28,144 bases of DNA from Acidiferrobacteraceae bacterium (GTDB taxonomy: Bacteria > Pseudomonadota > Gammaproteobacteria > Acidiferrobacterales > Acidiferrobacteraceae): contig DAHWKH010000123.1 of assembly GCA_027343725.1 (NCBI GenBank), forward strand, positions 1 to 28,144. Reading direction: 5' to 3'. Below, piece by piece: positions 15,611-22,838 of the stretch (positions within the stretch are counted from its first letter, which is position 1; each line of letters opens with the position of its first letter). The notes beneath the pieces are model-generated. The model was not told where the DNA came from, ran no database searches, and worked only from the letters and a program-made list of their open reading frames with translations. The position numbers and the translations under genes are program-made.

Positions 15611-15978
15611 GCGCATCGCACCATGACCCGTTGTCCCACCCCGAGGTGCAGCTGGCGAGCGGCAGGGGCTATGTCGCCAATTTTCTCGTCACCACGCTCT
15701 TGATGGGGTTTGGTCTGTGGTTGTCGGTGACGCACGCGGTTGCGCCGCTTACGCTCGTCGCTGTGACCTCGGGCATCGCGGCGGTGGCGGTGGGGGTGCA
15801 GGCCTACCTCCTCTTGCACATGAACCTCTCCGAGGCGCAGATCTGGCATACGGTCGCGATGATCCTCTTCCTGCCCCTGTTCGTCGTGACCATCGGCCTC
15901 ACGGCGTGGATGTTCCACGGCCTCTACGCGCGCACCATGATCATGTCCCCGCACATCGGGGCGTTTTTGCACCGCTAG
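15607..15978 (+). CDS. cyoD: Cytochrome bo3-type ubiquinol oxidase subunit IV
   Basis: A 123-residue protein with three membrane helices, matching CyoD in length and topology. Recognisable parts are the SHPEVQ lead-in, the first helix FLVTTLLMGFGLWLSV, and the AYLLLHMNLSEAQIW segment, corresponding to the conserved LHMN region in E. coli CyoD. It starts on the cyoC stop codon by a four-base overlap and ends the oxidase operon. The C-terminal IMSPHIGAFLHR is unlike E. coli. Confidence 0.93.
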   Translation: MSASHHDPLSHPEVQLASGRGYVANFLVTTLLMGFGLWLSVTHAVAPLTLVAVTSGIAAVAVGVQAYLLLHMNLSEAQIWHTVAMILFLPLFVVTIGLTAWMFHGLYARTMIMSPHIGAFLHR

Positions 15979-15989
15979 GCTTGCCGCTT

Positions 15990-16092
15990 GCGCGTGTCCC
16001 GACGCACGCGCGGGCGGGCGCTTGCCCCGGCGGGATTCGTCCCGCGGCAAGGCCGGCGTGCCGAGGGGCTTTGGCCCGGCGTGCTCGCCGGG
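15990..16092 (+). other. Three consecutive GC-rich hairpins after cyoD
   Basis: The 126-bp gap between cyoD and the next gene holds three stems. The first is GCGCGTG/CACGCGC (15990-16011). The second is CTTGCC plus GCGGGA with a TTCG tetraloop and TCCCGC plus GGCAAG (16021-16051, with a 3-nt bulge). The third is CCCGGCG/CGCCGGG with a 4-nt loop (16075-16092). None is followed by a T-run, so they may protect the cyo mRNA 3' end or mark a weak terminator. No gene is seen here. Confidence 0.45.
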
Positions 16093-16104
16093 TTACCATG
16101 CGCC

Positions 16105-16746
16105 ATGCCTGACACGGATACCGCGGGCGTCGTTCTCGGCGCGCGTCATTACCGACACCGGAGTTGGCGCAGCGCGCTCTATCCGGACAACCTGCCCGCC
16201 GAGTGGCGGTTTCTGTTCTATAGCCACAGGCATACGGGCCTGCTCATGCCGTACTCGCTGAAGGACGCGAGTCGCGAGGCGCTCGCGCTCTGGCAGGAGG
16301 AGTCCCCTCCCGGATTCCGCATGGTGCTCGAGATCGGTGTCGCGGATCTCGAGTGGTTCGCGCAACGACCGGTGCCGCGGCCGTTCGTGGGCGCGTGCGT
16401 GGTGCGCGGTGCGCGCCTCGACGAGGCGCATCTCCCGGATCTGGCCGGGCTCGCGGCGCGCTTGCCGGTGGCCGTCGACGTCCGGTCGTGCGCACCGGCC
16501 CTCGCGCGGGAACTCGCAGCGCGGGGTATCGGGCGCTGCGGCCGCCCGGCGCAAAACCGGCCCCCGACCGGTCCGGCGGCCGTCAGTCTCATCGCAAGCC
16601 CCTCGCGACCCCTGATCGGCCAGGCGTTGACGGCGCTGTGGGCGGCGCCGGCCGAGTCCCGTTACCTCTTTTTTTGCGAGGCCGCGTCGGCCCTTCGCGC
16701 GCTCGCGGACGCGCGCGTGCTCGCCGGGTTTATAAACCCATCTTGA
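16105..16746 (+). CDS. Uncharacterised protein, remotely DUF72-like
   Basis: A 213-residue soluble protein with no signal peptide. The N-terminus (GARHYRHRSWRSALYP, then LPAEWRFLFYSHRHTG) resembles the DUF72 opening, in which a Gly-x-x-x-Tyr/Trp strand is followed by a W...YP motif and a helix ending in a conserved aromatic. The rest alternates strands and helices like a reduced TIM-barrel, but the usual DUF72 catalytic-looking Glu/Asn motif is not obvious. The length is shorter than the usual 240-280. The start ATG is the in-frame Met after the last hairpin; an ATG seven bases earlier is out of frame. No good ribosome binding site is seen. Function is unknown. It converges with the outer-membrane protein gene 20 bp away. 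Confidence 0.65.
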   Translation: MPDTDTAGVVLGARHYRHRSWRSALYPDNLPAEWRFLFYSHRHTGLLMPYSLKDASREALALWQEESPPGFRMVLEIGVADLEWFAQRPVPRPFVGACVVRGARLDEAHLPDLAGLAARLPVAVDVRSCAPALARELAARGIGRCGRPAQNRPPTGPAAVSLIASPSRPLIGQALTALWAAPAESRYLFFCEAASALRALADARVLAGFINPS

Positions 16747-16766
16747 GATCTTTCGGGGATCGGGTG

Positions 16767-17333
16767 TCAGAACAAGAGGCTGATGCCGGCCGAGAGGCCG
16801 AGTCCCGAGACATTGGCGTTGGTCCCGTAAACCGTCCCGCTCGGCACATAGAGGCCGCGCAATTCGGTATAGAAGCCGACGCTGCGGGCCCACTGCAGTT
16901 CGACGCCGCCGTCGATCTCGAAGGCCGGCCCGAGCCCGGTGCCGCCCGGTACGCCGCTGACCGAGGTATCGGCGAGTCCGGCACTGACGCCCACGAAGGG
17001 ATACACATGGGCCCACGGACGGTGGTACTTTTTCAGGGTGAACATGACGAGCCGCGAGGTCAGATGGCCGCTCGCGCCCGCCGAATCGACGGGATTGCTG
17101 TAGGTCAGATACTCGGCGCCGTAGGCAATCCCGTTGTAGTGGCGGCGTTCCCAGGCCACGCCGTAGACGGGCGCCGCCTCGGGTTTCAGGACAGCGTCGT
17201 GTCCGGCTATTGTCTGGTGGTCGTGGGCGAGGTTCAGGGCGCCGACTGTGAGGATCAGCGCGTCCTCGGCAAACGCGGGCGGGATACCGAGAAGAAGACA
17301 GGCAAGGACGGTTATAATGACTTTGCGGGTCAC
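16767..17333 (-). CDS. Small predicted outer-membrane beta-barrel protein
   Basis: A 188-residue exported protein. It begins with GTG; VTRKVIITVLACLLLGIPPAFA is a clean signal peptide with cleavage after AFA. GGAG lies about eight bases upstream. The mature part alternates amphipathic strands ending in aromatic residues (GVAWERRHYNGIAYGAEYLTY; HVYPFVGVSAGLA; FYTELRGLYVP) and closes with GISLLF, a terminal phenylalanine as in the BAM beta-signal. About eight strands are likely, in the size range of PagL or OmpW/OmpA-type barrels. No PagL His-Ser catalytic pair was confirmed. It sits divergent from mlaF, in the position E. coli gives to yrbG, but is unrelated to that cation antiporter. Confidence 0.72.
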   Translation of the reverse strand: MTRKVIITVLACLLLGIPPAFAEDALILTVGALNLAHDHQTIAGHDAVLKPEAAPVYGVAWERRHYNGIAYGAEYLTYSNPVDSAGASGHLTSRLVMFTLKKYHRPWAHVYPFVGVSAGLADTSVSGVPGGTGLGPAFEIDGGVELQWARSVGFYTELRGLYVPSGTVYGTNANVSGLGLSAGISLLF

Positions 17334-17361
17334 GGCGGTCGCTCCGGCTGAGGCTGACGCG

Positions 17362-17367
17362 ATTATA
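17362..17367 (-). promoter_or_regulatory. Probable -10 box for the outer-membrane protein gene
   Basis: A perfect TATAAT on the minus strand, 28 bases before the GTG start, in the 89-bp gap between this gene and divergent mlaF. The -35 region is poor (TGCAAA or GTGCAA at 16-17 bp). Confidence 0.5.
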
Positions 17368-17422
17368 GGGTGGGCCGGGCGCTTTTGCACGACGCCCGCA
17401 GGATCGGAGGAGGCTTGAGGCC

Positions 17423-18265
17423 ATGGGTCGTCGCGGGCAAGAGGAGGCACACGGCGTGGATAGGGAGCCGTTGATCACGGTGCGTGACGTGGCGTTTTCC
17501 CGCGACGGGCGCGCGATTTTTCACGATTTGGATCTGACCGTCATGCCGGGTCGCGTGACGGTGGTCATGGGGGGCAGCGGCGCCGGAAAGACCACACTCC
17601 TCAGTCTCATCGGCGGGCGGCTCGTCCCGGACGCGGGGGAGATTCGCGTCGCCGGCGAGAACGTGCCGGCGTTGTCGCGCCGCCAGCTGTTCGCCCTGCG
17701 CCGGCGCATGGGCATGCTGTTCCAGTCGAGCGCCTTGCTGACCGATCTCGACGTCTACGAGAACGTCGCGTTCCCCATGCGCGAGCATACGCGCCTGCCC
17801 GAGCGGCTGATCCGCGACCTCGTGCTCATGAAGCTCGAACTGGTGGGTCTGCGCGGCGCGCGCCGCTTGTATCCCGCCGAACTGTCGGGGGGCATGGCCC
17901 GGCGCGTCGCGCTCGCGCGCGCCATCGCGCTCGATCCCCTGATGGTCATGTACGACGAGCCCTTCACCGGCCTCGATCCGATCTCCATGGGGGTGATCGT
18001 CAAACTGATCCGGGACCTGAACGACGCGCTCGGCATGACGTCCATCATCGTGACTCATGACGTCGCCGAGGCCTGTTCGATCGCCGATGACATTTATCTC
18101 CTGGACAACGGCCGGGTGAGCGCGCACGGGACGCCGGCGGAGATGCAAAAGACCACCGAGCCGGCCGTGCGCCAATTCATGGCCGGTCTTCCGGACGGAC
18201 CGGTCGCCTTTCATTATCCGGCACGCGACTATCTGGCGGACCTGCAGTCGGCGGGCCACGCATGA
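17423..18265 (+). CDS. mlaF: Phospholipid ABC transporter ATP-binding protein MlaF
   Basis: A 280-residue ATPase of the Mla system, which moves phospholipid between the periplasmic carrier MlaC and the inner membrane to keep the outer leaflet free of phospholipid. It shows Walker A GGSGAGKTT and the strongly MlaF-like MLFQSSALLTDLDVYENVAFP. The signature SGGMARRVALARAIAL, Walker B MVMYDEPFTGLDP, and the C-terminal DGPVAFHYPARDYLADL tail that in E. coli contacts MlaB are also present. Two starts are plausible: ATG at 17423, and GTG at 17456, which has a better-spaced AGAGGAGG and gives an N-terminus closer to E. coli MlaF. It is the first gene of mlaFEDCB and overlaps mlaE by four bases. Confidence 0.95.
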   Translation: MGRRGQEEAHGVDREPLITVRDVAFSRDGRAIFHDLDLTVMPGRVTVVMGGSGAGKTTLLSLIGGRLVPDAGEIRVAGENVPALSRRQLFALRRRMGMLFQSSALLTDLDVYENVAFPMREHTRLPERLIRDLVLMKLELVGLRGARRLYPAELSGGMARRVALARAIALDPLMVMYDEPFTGLDPISMGVIVKLIRDLNDALGMTSIIVTHDVAEACSIADDIYLLDNGRVSAHGTPAEMQKTTEPAVRQFMAGLPDGPVAFHYPARDYLADLQSAGHA

Positions 18266-19062
18266 ACCCGCTTGCGGGGATCGGCGGCGCCGTGGGCGCC
18301 TTGGGACGGCGCGCGCTCGCCGGGATCGCCCGGCTTGGGCGCGCCACACTGTTCATCGCGCGTTTGGTCCCAAGCCTCGGGGGCGCGTGGAAGCGCGCGC
18401 GATTGATCGTCCAGCAGTTGTACATGACGGGGGTGCTGACGTTCGTCATCATCCTGGTGTCCGGCGCCTTCGTCGGCATGATCCTCGCGCTGCAGGGCTA
18501 CAATACGCTCGTGCGCTACGACGCGCAGTCGTCGCTCGGCTTGCTCGTCGCGCTCGCCCTGACGCGCGAACTCGGGCCCGTGTTGACGGCGCTCTTGTTC
18601 GCCGGCCGCGCCGGCTCGGCGCTCACCGCCGAAATCGGCCTCATGAAGGCGACCGAGCAATTGGCCGGCATGGAGATGATGGCCGTCGACCCGCTCCTGC
18701 GCGTGGTGGCCCCGCGCTTCTGGGCCGGCTGGATCGCCGTTCCGTTGCTGGCCATGATCTTCACGGCCGTCGGCATCATCGGGGCCTACGTCGTGGCCGT
18801 GGCCGTGCTCGGCCTCGACGGGGGGGTGTTCTGGTCGCAGATGCAAGCGGGGGTGAGCGTCACGAACGATGTGATCGGGGGGCTCATCAAAAGCGTGGTC
18901 TTCGGCTTCGTGATCAGCTGGATCGCGGTGTTCGAGGGCTATGATGCGAAACCGACGTCGGAAGGGGTGAGCCGCGCCACGACGCGCACGGTCGTGAGTT
19001 CATCGCTTGCGGTCCTGGGCCTGGATTTCATCATGACGGCATTCATGCTGCGGGGGCTTTGA
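18262..19062 (+). CDS. mlaE: Phospholipid ABC transporter permease MlaE
   Basis: A 266-residue permease of the MlaE/YrbE family with an N-terminal amphipathic region and five membrane helices. Hallmarks are the LIVQQLYMTGVLTFVIILVSGAFVG-type first helix, RELGPVLTALLFAGRAGSALTAEIG, and ATEQLAGMEMMAVDPLLRVVAPRFWA, which form the MlaF-coupling region. The C-terminal FEGYDAKPTSEGVSRATTRTVV motif is also typical. It overlaps mlaF and abuts mlaD, so the operon is translationally coupled. Confidence 0.96.
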   Translation: MNPLAGIGGAVGALGRRALAGIARLGRATLFIARLVPSLGGAWKRARLIVQQLYMTGVLTFVIILVSGAFVGMILALQGYNTLVRYDAQSSLGLLVALALTRELGPVLTALLFAGRAGSALTAEIGLMKATEQLAGMEMMAVDPLLRVVAPRFWAGWIAVPLLAMIFTAVGIIGAYVVAVAVLGLDGGVFWSQMQAGVSVTNDVIGGLIKSVVFGFVISWIAVFEGYDAKPTSEGVSRATTRTVVSSSLAVLGLDFIMTAFMLRGL

Positions 19063-19064
19063 TC

Positions 19065-19523
19065 ATGCAAACGAAGGGTACGGAACTCGCGGTGGGGCTA
19101 TTCATCGTCGCGGGCTTGCTCGCATTGACGATGCTGGCGCTCAAGGTCGGCCACTTCCACGTATTGGGCCGCGGTCAGACATACCAGGTGACCGCCGATT
19201 TCGGCAATATCGGCAGCCTGAAGCCGAGGGCGCCCGTGACCGCCGCCGGGGTGCGGGTCGGAGAGGTGCGCCACATCGCGTTGAACCCGCGCAGTTATCG
19301 CGCGGTCGTGACGTTGCGTCTTTTGAAGCGCTACCGGTTTCCGCGCGATTCGAGCGCCGCGATCGATACGGCCGGGCTTCTGGGTGAACAGTACGTGAGC
19401 TTGAGCCCGGGCGGCAGTCGGCGCTACCTGAAGAACGGTGGTAAGATCCGGGTGACGCAGTCCGCCATCATCCTGGAGCAGGTGATCAGTCAGCTGCTTT
19501 ACAAGAAGGCCGGCCACGGCTGA
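19065..19523 (+). CDS. mlaD: Phospholipid transport substrate-binding protein MlaD (MCE domain)
   Basis: A 152-residue inner-membrane-anchored MCE protein that forms the hexameric periplasmic ring on MlaE. One N-terminal helix (residues 8-27) precedes the MCE domain, with TADFGNIGSLKPRAPVTAAGVRVGEV, the AIDTAGLLGEQYVSL motif and a final helix ILEQVISQLLY. The start ATG gives MQTKGTE, matching MQTK of E. coli MlaD. A TTG six bases earlier overlaps the mlaE stop. It is shorter than the 183-residue E. coli protein, lacking the low-complexity C-terminal tail. Confidence 0.95.
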   Translation: MQTKGTELAVGLFIVAGLLALTMLALKVGHFHVLGRGQTYQVTADFGNIGSLKPRAPVTAAGVRVGEVRHIALNPRSYRAVVTLRLLKRYRFPRDSSAAIDTAGLLGEQYVSLSPGGSRRYLKNGGKIRVTQSAIILEQVISQLLYKKAGHG

Positions 19524-19560
19524 GGCCCAACGCATTCCATGGCAAGGAGACGAGCATCCG

Positions 19561-20178
19561 ATGAGAGGCTTTGAGCGCTACACCGTGCTGGTGATGCTGA
19601 TCGGTCTTTTGGCGCCCCTGACGGCGTGGGCCGTGATCGCGCCCACGACCCCCCCGAACGTCATCGTTCGCGAGAAAACCCGGCAAATCCTGCACTCGAT
19701 CGAGCACAAGCGCGCCCTTTACGAGCACAACCACAAGGCCTTGTACGGCATGGTGGACCGGCAGGTGGTCCCGTACTTCGACTTTCCGCGCATGGCGCGC
19801 TGGGTCCTGGCCCGCTACTGGCGCACCGCAAAGCCCGCCGAGCGCAAGGCCTTTACCACGCAGTTCCGGGATCTCCTGGTGCGCACCTACGCGACCGCCC
19901 TTTTGAGCTATTCCGGGCAGCGCATCGACTACCTGCCTTACCGCCAACCCCGCAGGCGACACGCGCTCGTGCGCACGCTGATCCTGCAAAACAACGGCGC
20001 CGCCAACATCCCGATCGACTATATGTTCGTGCACAAAACCGTGGGCTGGAAGGTCTACGACGTGACGATCGATGGGGTGAGTCTCGTGACGAACTATCGC
20101 ACGGTGTACGCGAGCAAGATTCGCCGCAGTGGGCTCCCCGCCCTGATCGCGAGCATGAAGCGCGCGAACGGCCGATGA
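19561..20178 (+). CDS. mlaC: Periplasmic phospholipid-binding protein MlaC
   Basis: A 205-residue periplasmic lipid shuttle between the outer-membrane MlaA complex and MlaFEDB. It has a signal peptide (hydrophobic core LVMLIGLLAPLTAWA). The mature family signature follows: DRQVVPYFDFPRMARWVLARYWRTA, then FRDLLVRTYATALLSYSGQRIDYLPY and KTVGWKVYDVTIDGVSLVTNYR. AAGGAG lies about nine bases upstream of the ATG, 37 nt after mlaD. The protein is clearly basic, with roughly 31 Arg plus Lys against 11 acidic residues in the mature part. It overlaps mlaB by four bases. Confidence 0.95.
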   Translation: MRGFERYTVLVMLIGLLAPLTAWAVIAPTTPPNVIVREKTRQILHSIEHKRALYEHNHKALYGMVDRQVVPYFDFPRMARWVLARYWRTAKPAERKAFTTQFRDLLVRTYATALLSYSGQRIDYLPYRQPRRRHALVRTLILQNNGAANIPIDYMFVHKTVGWKVYDVTIDGVSLVTNYRTVYASKIRRSGLPALIASMKRANGR

Positions 20179-20468
20179 CGGAGCTTGGGGTCGTGGGCCG
20201 CGGCCAGTATCGCCTGACAGGCACGGTCACGTTCGACGAGACGCCGTCCGATGCCCTGTTACAGCCGGACTTCCAGGCCGCGGACGGCGCGGTCACGATC
20301 GATCTCGCGGGGCTCGAGCGTGCCGACTCCGTAGCGCTCGCCTTGCTCCTGGCCTGGGAGCGGGCCGTGCGCGCCCGGGGGCAGGCCTTGCGGCTGAGCC
20401 ATATCCCGCCGCGCCTCAAGGACCTGATGCAGGTCTCGGGGCTCCTGCCGCTCTTTGCCGCGGCATGA
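20175..20468 (+). CDS. mlaB: STAS-domain protein MlaB
   Basis: A 97-residue cytoplasmic STAS-domain protein that in E. coli binds MlaF and is needed for ATPase stability. Visible features are the VTIDLAGLERADSVALALLLAWERA core, including the DS motif that precedes the conserved helix in STAS proteins, and LRLSHIPPRLKDLMQVSGLLPLF. The ATG sits on the mlaC stop, and the stop overlaps the next ATPase start, both by four bases. Apart from context its sequence is an ordinary short STAS domain. Confidence 0.92.
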   Translation: MTELGVVGRGQYRLTGTVTFDETPSDALLQPDFQAADGAVTIDLAGLERADSVALALLLAWERAVRARGQALRLSHIPPRLKDLMQVSGLLPLFAAA

Positions 20469-21391
20469 GGGCCGCCTCCGATGCGATCACCGTCACCGGC
20501 CTTCACAAGCACTTCGGCCGGGTATACGCGCTGCGCGGCATCGATGTCCAGGTCGGGCAGGGGGAGTTTTTCGGATTGCTCGGCCCGAACGGCGCCGGAA
20601 AATCCACGCTCATCAACATCCTGGCAGGCTTGACGCACGCCGACAGCGGGCAGGCGCGCATTTGCGGGCACGACGTGGTCTCCGATTATCGCGCGGCCCG
20701 GCGCGCGTTGGGGGTCGTGCCCCAGGAGATCGTGTTCGACCCGTTTTTCAGTGTCCGCGAGGTCCTCGCGATCCAGGCCGGGTATTTCGGGATGAAGGGC
20801 GAGGAGAACCGGCGTTGGCGCGAGGAGCTGCTCGAGACCCTCATGCTGGCCGACAAGGGTGATGCCAACATGCGCAGCCTGTCAGGCGGCATGAAGCGCC
20901 GCGTGCTCATCGCCCAGGCCTTGGTGCACAAGCCGCGGGTGGTCATCCTCGACGAACCCACGGCCGGCGTGGACGTGGAGCTGCGCACCTCGCTGTGGAC
21001 GTTCGCGCGCAGACTGCACGCCGAGGGCCACACCATCGTCCTGACGACCCATTACCTCGAGGAGGCGGAGCTCCTCTGTAACCGCATCGCCATCATGAAG
21101 GACGGGTGCATCGCGGCGCTCGATACCAAGGAGGCCCTTCTGCGGCGGGCGCTGCGCAAAACCCTGTGCGTGACGGTCGAGGAGGTGGTGGGCGACCTAC
21201 CCGAGGCCCTGGCGGCCAAGGTTCGACGCCGCGAGGCGCATTCCCTGGAGTTTTCCTTGCAGAAGGGGAGCGACTCGATCCCTGCGGTCCTTGAGGCCTT
21301 GCGCACCGCCGGCTACACGGTGGTCGACATCGCGACCGACCAGGCGGACCTCGAACAGGTCTTCCTCGAGCTCACCCGGGGTGCCGCATGA
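20465..21391 (+). CDS. ABC-2 exporter ATPase, YadG-like
   Basis: A 308-residue ABC ATPase. It shows Walker A GPNGAGKST near residue 42, Q-loop GVVPQEIVFDPFFSV, signature LSGGMKRRVLIAQALV, Walker B VVILDEPTAGVDVELR and switch TTHYLEEAE. A regulatory C-terminal extension after about residue 225 ends in DQADLEQVFLELT. The VPQE...FDPFFSVRE and DEPTAGVDVELR wording is typical of the YadG group that pairs with YadH. It is coupled by four-base overlaps to mlaB and to the permease. In many betaproteobacteria the same pair sits after mlaB and before bolA/murA. The substrate is unknown. Confidence 0.9.
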   Translation: MRAASDAITVTGLHKHFGRVYALRGIDVQVGQGEFFGLLGPNGAGKSTLINILAGLTHADSGQARICGHDVVSDYRAARRALGVVPQEIVFDPFFSVREVLAIQAGYFGMKGEENRRWREELLETLMLADKGDANMRSLSGGMKRRVLIAQALVHKPRVVILDEPTAGVDVELRTSLWTFARRLHAEGHTIVLTTHYLEEAELLCNRIAIMKDGCIAALDTKEALLRRALRKTLCVTVEEVVGDLPEALAAKVRRREAHSLEFSLQKGSDSIPAVLEALRTAGYTVVDIATDQADLEQVFLELTRGAA

Positions 21392-22143
21392 CCGGATTTT
21401 TGACCTTGTTTTACAAGGAGATGCTGAGGTTCTCCAAGGTCTTTTTCCAGACCGTGGCGGCGCCCGTGGTGACCGCCCTCCTGTATCTCCTGGTGTTCGC
21501 GAGCACCTTCAAGGGGCACGCGCAGATCCTGCCCGGTATCCCCTACGTCGCGTTTCTGGTGCCGGGTCTCATGATGATGTCGATGATCCAGAACGCGTTC
21601 GCGAACAGCTCCTCGAGCCTCATCCAATCGAAGATCACCGGCAATCTGATTTTCGTCCTGCTCTCGCCGCTCTCGGCGGTCGAGTTTTGCCTCGCGTTCG
21701 TCGGCGCCGCGGTCGTGCGGGCCCTGATCGTGGCGGTCGGTGTGTACGCCGCGGCCATCGCCTTCATCGTCGTGCCGATCCGGCACCCAGTGTTTCTCGT
21801 CCTCTTCGGCGTCCTCGGCAGCGGCGCGCTGGCCGCGCTCGGACTGGTGGCGGGCATCTGGGCCGAGCGTTTCGACCAGCTCGCGGGCTTCCAGAACTTC
21901 GTGGTCATGCCCTTGTCGTTCCTGAGCGGGGTGTTCTATTCCCTGAGGGCCCTGCCGCCCTTCTGGCGCGAGGTCTCGCGCATCAATCCGCTCCTGTACA
22001 TGATCGACGGGTTCCGCTACGGTTTCTTTGGGACCGCGGATGTCCCGCCGGCCGTGAGTCTTACGATCGTCGCCGGCTTCTTCGCCCTCGTCTCGGGGCT
22101 CGCCTTGCTGCTGGTGAGCCGTGGGTATCGGTTGCGGAACTGA
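21388..22143 (+). CDS. ABC-2 exporter permease, YadH-like
   Basis: A 251-residue membrane protein with six helices in the ABC-2 layout. It shows LFYKEMLRFSKVFFQTVAAP at the start, the LVPGLMMMSMIQNAFANSSSSLIQSKITG loop, the FQNFVVMPLSFLSGVFYSLRALP motif characteristic of YadH-type permeases, and INPLLYMIDGFRYGFFG near the end. It is the partner of the preceding ATPase, which it overlaps by four bases. A 53-bp gap follows before ibaG. Linkage to mla suggests a role in envelope lipid or glycan export, but this is inference. Confidence 0.9.
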   Translation: MTGFLTLFYKEMLRFSKVFFQTVAAPVVTALLYLLVFASTFKGHAQILPGIPYVAFLVPGLMMMSMIQNAFANSSSSLIQSKITGNLIFVLLSPLSAVEFCLAFVGAAVVRALIVAVGVYAAAIAFIVVPIRHPVFLVLFGVLGSGALAALGLVAGIWAERFDQLAGFQNFVVMPLSFLSGVFYSLRALPPFWREVSRINPLLYMIDGFRYGFFGTADVPPAVSLTIVAGFFALVSGLALLLVSRGYRLRN

Positions 22144-22196
22144 CCCTTTTCTCGGGGGCGGGAGGCGGGTATGCTTAAGGGTTAGATGGGACTGCC

Positions 22197-22418
22197 ATGA
22201 TGACGCCGGAAACGATCAAGAGTCTGATAGAGGCCGGCTTGCCGGGCGCGCGCGTGGAGGTGCGTGGGGATGGCCACCATTTCGAGGCCGTCGTGTCGTC
22301 CGCGTCATTCGTGGGCAAGAGCCGGATTCAACAGCACCAGCTCGTCTACGCCACGCTCGGGGACCGGATGCGCGAGCAGATCCACGCCTTATCTTTGAAG
22401 ACGGTGTTGCCCGAATAG
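22197..22418 (+). CDS. ibaG: BolA family protein IbaG
   Basis: A 73-residue BolA/YrbA protein. The fold is visible as TIKSLIEAGLPGARVEV, then DGHHFEAVVSSASFVGKSRIQQHQLVYATLGDRM, with the conserved His in QQHQLVY that ligates a [2Fe-2S] cluster when paired with a CGFS glutaredoxin. It is followed directly by such a glutaredoxin (27-nt gap). In E. coli ibaG lies between mlaB and murA, the same neighbourhood. Translation can start at either of two consecutive ATGs. Confidence 0.93.
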   Translation: MMTPETIKSLIEAGLPGARVEVRGDGHHFEAVVSSASFVGKSRIQQHQLVYATLGDRMREQIHALSLKTVLPE

Positions 22419-22445
22419 GGCCGCCCGCGGGAGCGATTGGAAGCC

Positions 22446-22760
22446 ATGAGCATTGAAGACCGCATACGCCAGCAAGTGACCGAGAACGACATCGTTCTGT
22501 ACATGAAGGGAACGCCGCAGTTTCCGCAATGCGGGTTTTCCGGGAAGTCCGTGCAGATCCTGAAGGCCTGCGGCGCGCAGTTCGCAAGCGTCGACGTGCT
22601 CGCCGACCAGGAGATCCGCGAGGGCATCAAGCGCTACTCCAATTGGCCCACGATTCCGCAGCTTTACATCCGCGGCGAGTTCGTCGGGGGCTGCGATATC
22701 ATTTCCGAGCTCTATGAGAAGGGTGAACTCCAGAAGCTCGTTGCCGGCGTCGAGGCGTAA
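22446..22760 (+). CDS. grxD: Monothiol glutaredoxin (Grx4/GrxD type)
   Basis: A 104-residue single-domain monothiol glutaredoxin that binds and transfers [2Fe-2S] clusters using glutathione. The active site CGFS appears in PQCGFSGKSVQIL near residue 29, with MKGTPQFP before it, WPTIPQLYIRGEFVGGCDI (cis-proline TIP and the GGCDI glutathione site), and a C-terminal ELQKLV helix. The ATG start (MSIEDRIRQQV) matches family N-termini; an in-frame TTG nine bases earlier is less likely. It pairs with IbaG upstream, and the intrinsic terminator directly downstream ends this transcript. Confidence 0.95.
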   Translation: MSIEDRIRQQVTENDIVLYMKGTPQFPQCGFSGKSVQILKACGAQFASVDVLADQEIREGIKRYSNWPTIPQLYIRGEFVGGCDIISELYEKGELQKLVAGVEA

Positions 22761-22779
22761 TGCAAACGGCAAACGGCCG

Positions 22780-22815
22780 AAATAAGGCCGCCGGCCAGGC
22801 GGCCTTATTTTTTTT
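22780..22815 (+). terminator. Intrinsic terminator after grxD
   Basis: A perfect 13-bp stem (AAATAAGGCCGCC pairing with GGCGGCCTTATTT) with a 5-nt loop, running into eight T residues. It is directional for the plus strand. It begins about 20 bp after the grxD stop and ends about 23 bp before the murA start, so it separates the mla-yadGH-ibaG-grxD transcript from murA-his. Confidence 0.93.
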
Positions 22816-22838
22816 GCCGAGCGCGGGGCCGTGTGACC

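Noticed and set aside
22158..22196. A sigma-70 promoter in front of ibaG (TATGCT-like box).
   Set aside because: Weak -10 and no acceptable -35; co-transcription from the mla/yadGH operon explains expression as well.
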